35,806 nt of DNA from Puniceicoccales bacterium. GTDB taxonomy: Bacteria; Verrucomicrobiota; Verrucomicrobiia; Opitutales; UBA953. The stretch is taken from the NCBI GenBank assembly GCA_031269335.1, contig JAISZI010000108.1, positions 1-35,806 of the forward strand. Reading direction: 5' to 3'. A program made the position numbers and the translations under genes. The notes beneath the pieces are model-generated. The model was not told where the DNA came from. It did not search any database and saw only the letters and a list, made by a program, of their open reading frames with translations. Positions 1 to 12,700 of the stretch are shown here, one piece after another (within the stretch, counting starts at the first letter, position 1; each line of letters begins with the position of its first letter).

Positions 1-206
1 GTGTCATGTTCGGCAGTCCCGAAACCACCCCCGGCGGACGCGCCCTAAAATTCTTCGCCTCCGTCCGCCTCGACATCCGCCGCATCGGTCAAATCAAAGA
101 ACCCAGTGGCAAAATCACCCGTAAAACTCCCCCCTTGCACAAAATCAAACACTACTGTCTTTGGGGCTTAGGAGACAACGCATTCCCCCAGAGGGGGATA
201 ACGTGA
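1..206 (+). pseudogene. recA: recA 3' fragment, truncated (5' end outside window)
   Basis: The frame enters from the left edge and reads [33 protein letters not shown], which matches the conserved RecA segment around DNA-binding loop L2 ([26 protein letters not shown] in typical RecA). Similarity ends at about nt 110-120. RecA should continue for roughly another 100 residues, including a conserved lysine-rich stretch (RVKVVKNK) and the C-terminal domain. Instead about 30 unrelated residues follow to a stop at 204-206, and the last of these lie in a dispersed repeat that begins near 180. The other two frames do not restore RecA. It is either a broken or duplicated recA copy or a gene cut by insertion of the repeat. 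The upstream part cannot be seen, so whether an intact recA exists elsewhere is unknown. The RecA identity is secure; the pseudogene status is inferred. Confidence 0.6.
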
Positions 207-365
207 ATAACCGCCAGTGGAGCGCGAGCACAGCGAGCGCGGAACCGGCGGATCCGCCACCCCACCACCCGCGCCCCAAAGGGGCGCGACGCAACAGGCA
301 CCGACACCATCGCGATCGCGTGGCTCCGCCGCCGCCTCCCACCGCGTCCCAAAGGGGCACGACCC
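180..365. repeat. dispersed palindromic repeat, family A (left copy)
   Basis: This gene-poor stretch holds several short hairpins. CCCCC-aga-GGGGG lies at 185-197 and is followed by ATAACGTGAATAACCGCCAG. GCGCCCC-aaa-GGGGCGC lies at 271-287, and a decayed copy at 344-360. The same CCCCC-nnn-GGGGG head with almost the same flank recurs at 21985-22017, and the GCGCCCC hairpins recur at 22061-22202. This makes it an interspersed element family rather than a gene. Open frames across it give low-complexity Pro/Arg peptides and were not called. Confidence 0.7.
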
Positions 366-408
366 CGACTTGGGAACGCTTACACTTCACCGGCAACACC
401 CTTCCGCC

Positions 409-645
409 ATGAGTCGCGGTGCGGCGGCGGAATCGGGCAGGGGCGAATTACAACAATACGTCGAATACGAGCATTCCGACGATTTGGAGGAGGAAGAGCA
501 GGAAGACGGCGAAATAGACGCAATCGCTGAGGCGGTCTGGGGCGGATTGGCGGAAGATGCGTCTTGGGGCGGGGGCGTTGTTGCCCTGCTTTTTATTGGG
601 TATTCTTTTGTGACGCGTTTTTTTGGCACTTACCATGATAAATAA
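409..645 (+). CDS. possible small acidic single-pass membrane protein
   Basis: This is an ATG-started frame of 78 residues that I do not recognise. Residues about 21-43 are strongly acidic, with runs of Asp and Glu. A glycine-rich hydrophobic stretch (GGGVVALLFIGYSFVTRFF, about residues 53-71) could form one membrane segment, and the tail is basic/aromatic. The frame stays open further upstream to about 217, but that part lies in the repeat, so the ATG at 409 is preferred. It lies between the recA remnant and the convergent end of the giant autotransporter gene. There is no Shine-Dalgarno motif and no recognised homologue. A frame on the opposite strand is of similar length, so coding is not proven. 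Confidence 0.35.
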   Translation: MSRGAAAESGRGELQQYVEYEHSDDLEEEEQEDGEIDAIAEAVWGGLAEDASWGGGVVALLFIGYSFVTRFFGTYHDK

Positions 646-739
646 GATCTACTTAGTTTTCGCCGCGTGAGGTCTGCACGCACCTTGCCCACACTTTGCC
701 CGCACCCTTCCCACGCCCCCCCGTTTTTGCTTTTTTGCA

Positions 740-3700
740 TTAGAAGCGAAGGCGGAAGGAGGCGTTAAAGTTGTGGGCGGTTTGGGAATCGAGGTCTGAC
801 TCGAAGCGGTAGCTCAGTTGGACGCTGGCGTGTTCTGTGAGGGCGAGGTCGAGGGAGGGACCCGCTTGGACGACGTGTTCGCCGTAGGCGGCGGTTTGCG
901 TGCGGAAAGAACGTCCGGAGGTGTCGGAGGCGAAGCGGGAGTTGAGGGCGATATCGTTGCCGAGGAGTTCGTAGGCGTAGGCGAGGTTGAGGCTCCAGCG
1001 GACGCTTGCGAAGAAGTCGCTGGGTTGGAACCAGCTTATGCCTGTGCCGAGTTTGTAGCGCAGGGATTCTTGTTTGAATCCGTCCACGGAGAGAGCCGCA
1101 ACGGAACCTGTTTCGGTGAAAGATTCCACGTGGGCGTAGGTGTATTCAAAGCCGGTGTAAGGCGTTATGTGGAAGGAGGAAACGGTGAAGACGCTCCCGA
1201 AGATGGCGGTTGCGCCAAAGTCGTAGCCATCGGGTTTGGCTGTTGCTTCGCCGTGGACGGTGCGGTGTTTGACGTTGTAGCTGCTGTAGCCGGTGCCTAC
1301 GCCTGCTTCGACATAGAATTTGTCGCTGATCATTGTGCTCGCGTAGAGGCTTATGCGGCCGGTCTCCTGCTTCACTTTACCCGCGCTGTCGTCGAGCGTT
1401 GCGTTTCCGTTATGGAAGGCGGCGCTTACGCCCATGAGGAAGTCGTTGCCGATCCCGTAGTCGAAGCCGACGGTTGCGCCGTAAATCTGGAAGTCGTAGG
1501 CGGCGCCATCGCGTCCGTCGGCGTTTTGTTCAAAGCTGCTTGTGGCGGAGAAATAGGGTTGGAAGGCGATTGGTTCTCGGGCGAGGCCGCGGGTGAAGCG
1601 TGCTGCTTCGAGGTGGGAATGGAGGGACGCGGCGTCATCATGGGAACTGGCGACGCCCATGCCGGTGAGGCTGGCGAGACCGAGCGGAGAAGCGGCGTTG
1701 ATGGCGGCGGCGATATCGGTGCCGCTTGCGGGTGCGTTGAGGAAGCCGCTCACGACGGCACTCAGGCCGCTGCCGTGGTCATCTTTAAGTGTTTCGTTGA
1801 GGTAGGCGGTATAGTCGCCGAGACCCGAATGGATATTTTGGCGGACGGTTGGAATGTCGCCGATATTTTCGGAAAGGATCATTGCGAGCCAGCCGTCGCC
1901 TGCGCTGTAGGCGAGCACCGGTGTCGTGCTTTCTTGTCCCTCTGCGCTCACCGTGATGTTTTGGCTTTGGAAGGCGCCTTCGACTTCGGCGCGGCCGCTT
2001 GCGGTATCGGTGTCGTGGAGGAAGCGGATTTCTTGACCGTCTTCAAGTTCTGCGAGGAGGGCGTTGTTTTCTACTCGCAAATGCAATTGTCCCTGAGAAC
2101 CGATTCGGGCAACTCCTGCGTATTCTATTGTGGAGACGCCGGATGCGGAAACAGAGATGACGAGGCGCCCTTCGTTAACGAAATCGCCCCCGACGATTAT
2201 TGTGCCGGTGGCGGAAGGGGCGACGGTGCCGTTATTGTTCAGGGAACCGCCGAGGCTGCCCGATCCTGTGAGCGTTGCGCCGGAGCGGACTTCAAGGGTG
2301 GAGGGCGAGAGCGTAGCCGCGTTGAGGGCAAGCGTTGTGCGTGCGTCAACAGCGAGCGTGCCCCCGAAGTTAACCGGCACGGCGAAGGAATAAGAAGCGG
2401 AGACGTCCGGGGCGGAAGAGAGCAGGATAGTGCCATCGCCGGTGCCAAAGGTCGTGCGTAGCGAAGAGCCGGCACCGGTGCCAGCGTCTTGGGAACTCTC
2501 GATGCGCAGCACGCCGCCGCCCGTCGCGTTGAAGGTGGCAACAGGCAGGTTTGCAGCGTCGAAAGTGAAGACACCGGCGGCGGCGGAGAAAGTGCCCTCA
2601 AAGGCATCGGCAGTGCTGTTGAAACGTAGCTCGCCGGTGCCATTGCGTTCGACGATGCCCTCGCCGGTGAGGACGATGGTTTCGCCGGTCGAGGAGCCGC
2701 CTGGTCCGGAGAAGCGCAGCGTGCTATTTGCCGCGAGTGCGACGCTGACCGGTGCGGCACCGAGCGAAGCGGCGTGTGTGGCGTCGCCGACCTGCAACAC
2801 CGCGTTTGACGCGATTTCTACGCCGCCGCCGAGTTCGTTCCCTGCATTGAGCAATACCGTTTCGCTCCCGGAGAAGCGCGTCGTGCTTGCGCTTGTGATT
2901 TTGCCGCTGACACGTGTTTCTCGAGCGCGGTTGAACACCAGTGTTGCGTCCGGCGCGACGTCTATCGCGCCTGCGATTTCGAGTGCGCCGACGCCGCCAC
3001 CGTCGCCGATGAAGAGCGTTCCCTGCGAAACGGTTATGCCATTTCCGGCGTCAACGATTCCGGCGAGGACGGCGCTGCCCGCGCCCGTTTTTTCAATGAT
3101 TGCGGTTGGGGCGGCGTGGAGATCGCCGATAATTGTCGTGGAATCGGCAGCCGGGTTGAGGGTGAGCGAGGCGCCGTCATCGACACGGAGGGTGGCTTTA
3201 TTTTCTTGGTTGGAAACGGTGACACCGTCGCCAATGGCGAAAGAACCCGAAGTCACGTGCAAGTTGACTGATCCCGATCCGAGCCAGACAGCGTCACCCG
3301 CGCCCGTTTTGACGACGGTTCCGGAGCCGAAAACGTTATTGGGCAAAATATAGTCGTCGTCGCGGGCGAGGCGCAGCTCGCCGAAGACTTGGACGGCGGC
3401 GGTGCCGAGGGTCGCAGCATCGGCGAGCACGAGCGTGCCCGAAGCGATGCGCACGGTGCCGGAGAGAGCGGCGTTGTCGTAGAGAAGCGTCACCGTGTTG
3501 GTGCCCTGTTTTTCAAAAATGCCCGCGCCCGAAATTTCCTGATTGAGCGTGGCATTACCGGGCAGGTTGAGGGCGATTGTTGCACCATCGAGCACGGTGA
3601 ACGTCCCCGTTCCCACCGTGCCGCCGATGCCGTCGCCGATTTGGAGACGTCCTTCCGTGACGATTATCGCGCCAGTGTGCGCGGCATTATCGCCTGTGAA

Positions 3701-6700
3701 AGTAATTGCGCCCGAGCCGGATTTAACGATGGAGAGCGCGCCCGCGAGGCTGCCGGCGAAGTTGGAAGTGCTCCCTGTCAAACCCGTTTCCAATGTGCCG
3801 GTGCCGCTTATGCGCGTCCCGAAGACGCCGCGCAAGGTGCCGACTCGGGAGCCGCCGGAAAACACCACTTCTGCGCCGGCTCTTTCGAGGTCGAGCGTTG
3901 CGTTGGTGTAATCGGCGCCGTCGAGGGCGGCCGTGCCCGCGTTGACGCTTATCGTGCCGGAGAAATCGTTGCCGTCCGCCGAAAGGGAGAGCAGCCCGCC
4001 GCCGGTTTTCACGATGCGCGTGGAAGCGGAGCCTGTCAGCGAACCCGTGAGGAGCAGCGCGTCGCCCGCGCCTGCATTGAAGTTCACGACCACTCCCGGC
4101 GAGATCGCGATGTCGTTTCCGATGGAGATATTGCCGCCGACGGCGCTCAACGTTGTTGCGGTGCCGCTGATGAGGAGCGAGCCGATGCCCAACGACTTAT
4201 CGTTGCCTACGACGATGGTTCCGCCCGCGAGAATGGTGCCGGCGGCGCGAGTGCCGTCGCCTTGCAAGATGCCATCGTATAAATTTGCAGAGGCGAGCGT
4301 GAGCGTGCCCGTGCCCCGTTTTTCGAGGAAACCTTCGCCGCGGATTGGACCGCCTTGGAGGGTGTAGTTGTTATCGTTGTTGTGGAAGGTGACGTGCCCG
4401 ATGGAGACATCGACGCCGACGGTGATGTTGAAGAACGCCGCCGAGTCGTCAAACAGCGCGTTATCGCCCGGGAAATACGCGACAGCCTCGTCTTTATCGT
4501 CGTAGAAATTCGTCACCGTGGCGTCCCAAAGCTGGTCGCCGATAGAGCCGTCCCAGACGATAGTCGTGGCTTCGCCCGTGGTGCTTACTTTGAGGAAAAT
4601 GGCTTTGGCGGGTTCACTGTGGACAAATTCGAGGACGTAGCGCGGGTCTTGTTGGCTCTCGTAGAAAAGGTTGTCGAAGCCGGAGAAAGTGCCGGTGTAA
4701 GTGATGAGCGGGTAAGAACCGATGGCGAGGGTGCCGTCCGGCGTGGCAAAGTTCGCGGTAACCGGTGCGTCAAAAATGGCTCCGCCCAAGCGCAATTGCG
4801 AATTGTAGCCGTCGATCGTGTTCGTGAGCACGAAGGAGAGCGAAGACCCCGTCCGTGAGCGCAGGAGCGATTCGCTCGCATTGAGAATGTTTGTGTTTCC
4901 GGCAAGCGGCGCGGCATCGGCGGCGGCGAGCGGTGCAGCAGCGGCGAGCGACGCGGCAGCACTCGGCGCGGCGATGGCGATTGCGCCTATCCCGACGGCG
5001 AGGGTGCCTCCGTTAAGGGTGACGTTGCCGACCAAGTCGAGGGTTTCGCCGCCGGAAGAACCCGCCGCGAGCGTCTGCCCGCGTTCAACGGAGAAACCGT
5101 ATCCGCCGACGATGCCGGAGGCGTCGAGCTGGGCGCCTGGGGAGACGAGGACTTGCGGCGAAGAGAGGCGGGCTGCGCCGCTGACGGCGAGCACTCCTTC
5201 GCGCACGCTGGTAACGCCCGTGTAAGTGTAGCTTTGCGCGTAGGGGCGCGATTCGTCGAGGTGGAGCGTGAGGCGACCGGTCCCAGTTTTCACGAGCGCG
5301 AAGTTATTGGCGGCGTTGTTATCGGCTATACCCAGGACGCCTGCGAAATTGACGTCGGCGGCGACGGCGAGGGTGAGGACTGACGTGTTTAGGGAAGTAT
5401 TGTTAATGATGCGATTTCCGGCGCCGACGCCTGCGACTGTGATGCCGCCGAGCACTTGGTCGTGCCCGTTGAGCTGGAGGACGCCGCTGCTGTTGCTCGC
5501 GGCTGAGCCGAGTTGTAAAATGCCCGTCGTCGGCAATGCGTTATCGCGGTCGAGTTTCAGCGTTCCGTTTTCGACGAAAACGCCGCCGGAGAAAGTGTTT
5601 TCTCCGCTGACCGCCCAAGTCCCGGCGTCACTTTTGACGAGGGCGAGGCTTCCGGAAACGGGGTCATTGAGCGAAGTTTCGATTTTATTTTCAGTAGAAG
5701 AGCCGACGAGAATGAGGCGATGCGCGGAAATGCCGGCGGAGACGGTCACTACCGCATCGGCGGTGAGGGTGATGCCTGCGCCATCGCCGCGCAGCGTCGA
5801 AGTTTCGCCAGCCAAGGTGAAGGTGCGGTTTGTGAGCGATGGCAGTGTGGCGGTTGAACGCAGGGTGCCGTTTTTGAGAACGACGGTGGAGTCTGAGGCG
5901 CCGAGCAAGTCACTTTCTCCGGTTGCGAGCGGAGTCAACGCAGAGCCGAGTCCGAGCGTTCCCCCGTCAACCGTCACGGTGCCGTGGGTCTCATTTGTGC
6001 GGGCGAGCGTGAAAACACCCGTGCCTTGCACGGTGAGGCTGACGTCGTCTTTGAGAATGCCGTCGAAGACATAATCACCGCCCGCCGGCACATTGAGGGT
6101 GAGGGTGCCCCTCCCCGCGACGGAACCGCCGCTGCCGTTCAGCCCGCCGAGAGTCTGCTTTGGTTGGTCTTCTGACAGGGGGCTGCTGTTTATGAGCAAA
6201 AGTTCGCCCCCGTTTTTGATTTCGACCGCCGTGCTCGAATCGAGAGAGCCGGACTTGTCGAGGTGCAAGGTAGTGGAATCTTCTATCGCGAGATCGACAC
6301 CGGAGAGCGCCCTTGTTCCTGTTCCTGAGAAAGAGTAAGTTACGACTTGTGCGGCGAGGGCGGCGAGGGTGAGCGTATTTCGGGAAGAAGAGGCGGCGGC
6401 GGCGGGATCGGCGTTAGCGGTGGAGAGGGTTCCCGTGCCTGTGCCGCAGATGGTTGCGTCAGCGGTCAGGAGCAATTTTGGGAAAGTGCCGCCGTGGGTA
6501 TCGCGCAACGCGCCTGCGCCCTCGTGACCTTCGCCTTCGATACGGGCTTCTTTTGCGGAAAAATCACCGCCATCAAATTCGAGTGTGCCCGCGTGGTCGG
6601 CACTGGTTGCTTTTACTTCGAGGCGTGTAGAAGCGGCACCAGGAGAACCTAATTTGAGCACGCCTTCGGAGACGATTGTCGCGCCGCTGTGGGTATTGCT

Positions 6701-9700
6701 GCTTCCGCTGAGCGTCAAAGTGCCTTCGCCGGCTTTTTCTATCGCAAGAAATCGCCAAGCTCCCGAACCGTCTGAGAGCGTGCCGCTGAAAGTGCTTTCT
6801 TCTCCATCGGGGACATTTACGAGCAAGGTGGCGGCACCCGTCGTCCCCAGATTTTTGATGCTACCGGTGCCGCTTATCCCCGCGACTTCGACAGTTTCTA
6901 CGGACAATTCGAGTGACGCGTTTTCTCCGAGATTCACCACACCGGCTGCCAATGCTTCGCGGTGTGCGGCGGCGACTGTTCCTGCTTCGACAGTGAGCGT
7001 TCCAGTGAAGGCGGAGCTTCCGCTGATTCGCAATGTCCCCGTGCCTTTTTTCGCAAGATCGCCTGTGCCGCGCAATGCTTCGCCCGTGGTATTGCCGAGC
7101 GTGAAAACGCTATTTCCTACTATATCAATAATAGATGCAGCAACTACTTCTACGGGGCGGGCGCAAGAGAGGGTAATGCCGCGTGTTCCGTCGGAAATGT
7201 CTTTGTTGGAGAGAGTGCCGCCTTCGAGGAAGATTGTGCCGAGACCCGCGGCGCCGGAACTTCCCAGCGCGAGCGTGCCTTCGCTTACTACTATGCCGCC
7301 GGTGAAAGTGTTCGCTGCTCCGGTGAGAGACCAGGTGCCGCCGCCGACTTTTTCGATTTTGACGCTTCCTTCCAATTTAAGGTTTATCGCACCATCGCCA
7401 ACGCCATCGAGCTTGAGCGTAGGCGAACCCGCAACGATTTCCACGGCGTCGGTCCCATTAAAATTAACCAATTTCTCGCCACTTACTTCTATCGTTCCAC
7501 CGCCGGCACCCAGGCTGAAACCACGGTTTGTGGTGACCTCGCTATTGCCGCTTATGAGGACTAATTTTGCGTTCCCGCCGATGTGCAGGGTATCAACACT
7601 GGCACCTTTGCCTAAAAGGCTTGGTTGTCCCTTATCCGCAAGAATCGGTGCGGCTGAATTTCTCCCATCTACAATTAATTCACCTTTGAGCAATTGGACG
7701 GCTCCGGAAAAATCATGTCCGGCAGCCATCGGCTCTGCGTTAAGCGTGAGTATTCCCTCGCTGTTTTTAAGAATGCCGCCCGGTCCGCTGATCCCACCGG
7801 TTTCCGTAGCGGTGATGATGTATCCTTCGATGAGGTCCTGCCTCGTGTTGATAACGTTAATACCAATCGTTTTTACTGACGCGTCGACACTTATCCCTCG
7901 TTCTACGTTTTCAGCACTTTCGTCCAGTCTCACAATGCCGAATTCCTGTAAAACCACTTTGTTGTCTGGCTCTGAGGTTTTTTCCCAATTTGCGGTAGTA
8001 TAATCCCAGGCGTCGCTTCCGTCGCTTTTCCACTCAAATTGGACGTCGGATAAGCTTACCTCTACTTGAATCGTTTTTTTATCGTCTGAAAGCCGAGGAA
8101 TGACGTCAATACTTGGTGAGGGGAGGAGACCATCAATATATATATTATTAAGCACACTCTCATTCATTTCGATTGGCGAGGTGAACAAATTGTAATAGGT
8201 CGAACTTTCGCCGCTGGCGAGGTCGGGCACCAAAATCCCGTCGCTTGTTTCGAGTTTGAATGTGGTCATACTTTCGAACTGCGGATTCCCGCCGATGGAC
8301 ACAGTGTCGTGATGGGTCTTGGACTCCATATCGAAGACGAGGGTGCTGCTGCTCTTGAAGTTGACGTTGCCGGAAATGCTCAATTGTTCGTATTGGAAAG
8401 ATTCTTCCCCGATGCGCAAAATGGCACCACTGTTAACGGTAACATTTCCGGTAATGTCGTTAAAATTGGTCTCTGTTTTCGGGTGACCGGCAAAAGACTC
8501 TCCACTGGCTAACGTGAGACCGGAAACAGTGAGGTTTCCGCCCGGGAAGACTTCGATACGGTGAGCGACGGTAGTATTTGATTGCAGTATGCCCTCTTTC
8601 ACCCGAAATGTGCCCGTTGTGATGTCGCTACTGAGTGATACGCGTTCCTTTCCGCTTTTTTCAATTACACCTCCGCCGGAGATTTGATTTGTGATTGTGA
8701 GTGCGGTTTCGCTACGGTTCAGCAGAAGCGTTCCGGCTACTATGATGGCAGAGTTCGTCGAGCCGGTGTCAACAATTTCGAGCGTTCCCCCCGTCGTGAT
8801 GTTGATGTTTCCTGTTGCCCCTGTTTGATTTCCGGCTATGACAAGCTTGGCACTATCGTTGATAGTAGTAACATTCGTGTAAGTATTTACTCCGGTAAAA
8901 CGTGCCACACCAGTACCCCTGATATTGACATATCCGCTGATGTTAGTGTCATAGTTTTCAATGCTCCCGTTAACGATCAAATCTGCATAATCGGCTGGTC
9001 TGTCCGTGCCATCATATTTTTCAAGATTAATGCTCATTCCGCGTGTTCGGAGTCTTAAGTGGATACCGTCATCGATGACGGAAGGCGTCGGCGATGGTTT
9101 AATAGTGAATACGGCGTCGTCATAACTGGCGGGAGCTTGGTAAAAAGAGATGCGTCCGTCCGCACTGGGGGTTTTGTTAAACGTCCCGCCAGTCATCTCC
9201 ACACGAAAGAGAGATGACGTCTGGGGACCGGCACTATTAAATGTGAGCGTTCCACCGTTTAGGGAAATGATTCCGGTCCAAGAAGTGATTGCGGTACCAC
9301 CATATCCTCCTATTGATTCGTTCGCGTCAATGCGGAGAGTCGCGCCTTCCGCAACAGTGATATTCCCTCGCAAGGGAGACCCGTTGCCTTGACTCGCCAC
9401 GCTGAGAACAAAGGTGCCCTCATCGATATTGATGCCGCCAGTGTTACGGTTGGAGCTTGTTGACTGGATATTGAATAAAAGCGTGCCGCTGCCTTTTTTA
9501 GTAAAGGTGAGTGGTGTGGTAAGGTAATCGACAAACGTGGTCCTCAAATCAATGGTGCCAGTACCGGTATCAACCGTGAGATTCCCCGTGGAAGAAGTGA
9601 GCTGATTTTCATCTCTATCGGTTCCGCCCTCGTTTCTTCTTTCAATGATGGTAGTTCCGGATGCCGCCTTGCGGGTGATACTGGAAACGTCGAGGATGTT

Positions 9701-12700
9701 TATGCCAGAGCCGGAACCGACGTAGATATTTCCGTTCTGGAAAGTGAGGCTCTTAAATTGGAATCTGCCGCCTACGTTGTAGAAATTTAACGCCGGTGAA
9801 CTCGCGTCAGTGACGACGATGTCCGTCCCGCTCCAATTCACATGTGGTTGTACTGTGGTATAGGAAAAAGAGAAACCGGCGTCGAGTTCGAGTTTTCCGG
9901 TGAAGTTGCTGTTATCGACGTTGCTGAACACGCGCCGTTCCCCGCCGAGAATAGTGAGATCGCCGGTGCCGGAGAAAATAGAAGCGATGTCTCTGGCGAC
10001 GATTCCGTCGAGCGTGAGTTTGCCTCCGTCAACAATAACCTCGGCAGTGCTGAACAGGGTGGCAGGAACGGAAATGGTGTTGTTCCCGCCTTTGGAAGTA
10101 ATCGTCGGCACGGTGATGCTGCCGCCGGCAATTTCGAGGCGGATATTGTCGCCGTCCAAGAGAATGGGACCGGTGCCGATGGAAGCGGTGGATGCCGCCC
10201 GCACGGTGCCGCCTTCGATAATGGTGCCGCCGACATAAGAATTCATGGCGGTACCAAGAATTAGCGTGCCAATACCTTTTTTGGTGAGGGTGCCGTTCCC
10301 GCGGATGCTTCCCGCGCCTTGAATCGTGTAAGTTCCTGCGGTGTTGATCTCTACGGAACCAACCGTCACCGGAGCAGAAAGTGTAATGGTCTTTGTTTTT
10401 ACATCGGCACCATCGTCAAAAATGACTTCGTCGCCCAAGTAAAAGCCTTCGGGCGTCGTCAGTCCGCTTTCGACCCAATTTTCAAGACGATAACTCCAAT
10501 TGGGATTCTCCCCACCCGCGACACTCCCTGTCCAACGGAGGGTCTTTGGGGCTGTAACGTCCGTAACTGTGAGAACGACTTCTCTATCGACGGTGTTGTC
10601 AACAAGCTCGAAGGTGGCGCGATAGGCGTCCGCCTGCTCAATTTGCGCAGTGCCACTAAAATTTCCGTCCTTCCAACTTGCACTACCGTATGTGAAAATC
10701 GTATGCGAGTAACCAGGCGTGAACATACCACGCAAAATGTCGTCGGAGACGTCAAAGAAAACAGAGCTGCGTGCGTTAAAGTCTGTAATCGCGGCGGGGA
10801 CGTCGGTGACTCGGATAATGGTGCCGGGGCCGTTGGCATTGCCGAGGATCAAGTCGCCAACATTACCGCCCGCGCTGACGAAGGTGGCGCCGTCGGCAAT
10901 TGTCACCATGCTGGCGGTTGACGCTGCTTCCGCCGTAAATGTGCCGCCTGACGCAATTTGCGCGGCACCGCCGAGTATGTTTTGGTTGGCAAAAGTTGCG
11001 CCGGAAGCGACTGTCACCGCGCCGTTGACCGCTCCTTGATTCGTAAAGGTGCCCCCGAGGACGGACACGGGCACGCCCATAGTGCCGCTATAGCCGAGAT
11101 TTACATTGCCGCTCTGGATGAAACTGCCGCTTCCCGTAACGGCGCGCCCGAGTGCCACGGGCATATTCGGTGCTTCGCCGTTGACATTGACCCCGAAGAA
11201 AGTGCCCGGGGCGGAAAGCGTGATCGCACCGGTGCCGGCGAGTGAGCCTACGGCGGAACCGCCATTGCCGAGGGTCAACCCGCCTTCTGCGATGGTGATC
11301 CCCTCCGCATACGCCATGTTTGTCGTGAAAGCTAACGTGCCGGCTCCGATTTTCGTAAATGCTGCTCCGGTGAGAACTCCGGCATAGGAAACATTGTTGG
11401 TCGCTGCGATTTTGCTGCTGCTTCCGGCGATTGTCCACGCCCGCGTGTAGATGGTGCCGTCCGCGCCGGAGAAACGCAGGGTGCCGCCGTTAATCGTATG
11501 GGTGCCGGCGGTGGAAGTGGTGAGATTGCTGTCCGAGGCGATGGTCAAGGTGCCGGCGTCGATGCTCGTGCCGCCGGTTTGGGTATTGGTGCCGGTGAGG
11601 ATGAGTTCGCCCGCGCCGACTTTGCGCAGAATTTGCGCCCCGCTAAACTTGCCGGCGAAGGTAACGCTGTCAGGGGCGCCTTCGGCGTCGCTATAAGTGA
11701 AACTGTAAGGTGAGGTAATTTCCGCCCCAGGCGATAAACCGTAGTCCGCGGGGGTGCCGTAAATCCAGCGAAGGCTGTCCGTCCCGACTTTGATTTTGGC
11801 ACTGGCGTTGTTGAGAACGATGTTGCCCGTGACGGGGACGGGTCTGGTATCGCCCCCTGGGGTGCCGTCCGGCTTGCTGCTGATGAATTGCAGGGTGGTG
11901 TCGCTGTTGAGCGTGCTCGTGCCCGTGCCTAATGCGCCGCTACGGACGAGAATACCGCTGTTGGTGGCGTCGAAAGTGAACGTGGCGGTGGTGGTGACGG
12001 TGCCTAAGCCGCCAGTCCAGGTGCCGTCGCTGGTCAGGGCAATATCCGCAACGGTGTTGTTCCCGATTCGGATTCCATCCGCGTCGTTTCCTTGAAAAAC
12101 CGCACCGAAGACGGCATTGCGGGTAAGGCCTTCTATGGTTCTGGAACGTTGTCCGAAGTTCCTGACATAAGCGTTTCCGATGCTGGCGTTTCCGGTGAAT
12201 CCCCATGCGCGACCTCCACCACTGTAACCTGACCGGATGGAGCCGGTGAACTGCGAGGCATCTCCTTTGACGAGGAGACTTAATCCATCGTTGCCGGAGT
12301 GCACCACCCCAATGTTACCAGCACCAACGATGGCACTCTCAATGTTGAGAACCGCCAACAAAGCAGGAGTGAGGGAAGCACCGGAATTATCATCACCGCG
12401 CCAGACAAGAATCGCCCAATATCCGTCTGGCTGCGGCGCGCCAGTGTCGAGGACGCCTCCTGTTATCGTCCACTTTGTGCTACTGGTACCCTTATTACTT
12501 ACCTTGAGTGAGGTAGTTCCCGTCGCCGGGTCGGTGCTGAAAGTGCCGTTGTCAACCACGAGTCCACCGGGGTTGTAATGGGTATTGTTATTGTCCTGCC
12601 AGGTATTCAAATCCGTAAATCCGGAATTCCTTGAACCATCGAGCAGGACAACGCCCGCGGAGCCATCGGGGTTGTCGGGGATAGTAATGGTGGCAGAACC

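Noticed and set aside
1-206. Intein inserted into recA
   Set aside because: The sequence after IKE does not begin with Cys or Ser, has no splicing motifs, and meets a stop within about 100 bases.
818-8003. Long open frames on the + strand opposite the autotransporter gene (for example 818-2461 and 6585-8003)
   Set aside because: They are antisense shadows of a GC-rich repeat gene, with low-complexity composition and no recognisable domains, while the minus strand has clear signal, passenger and barrel.
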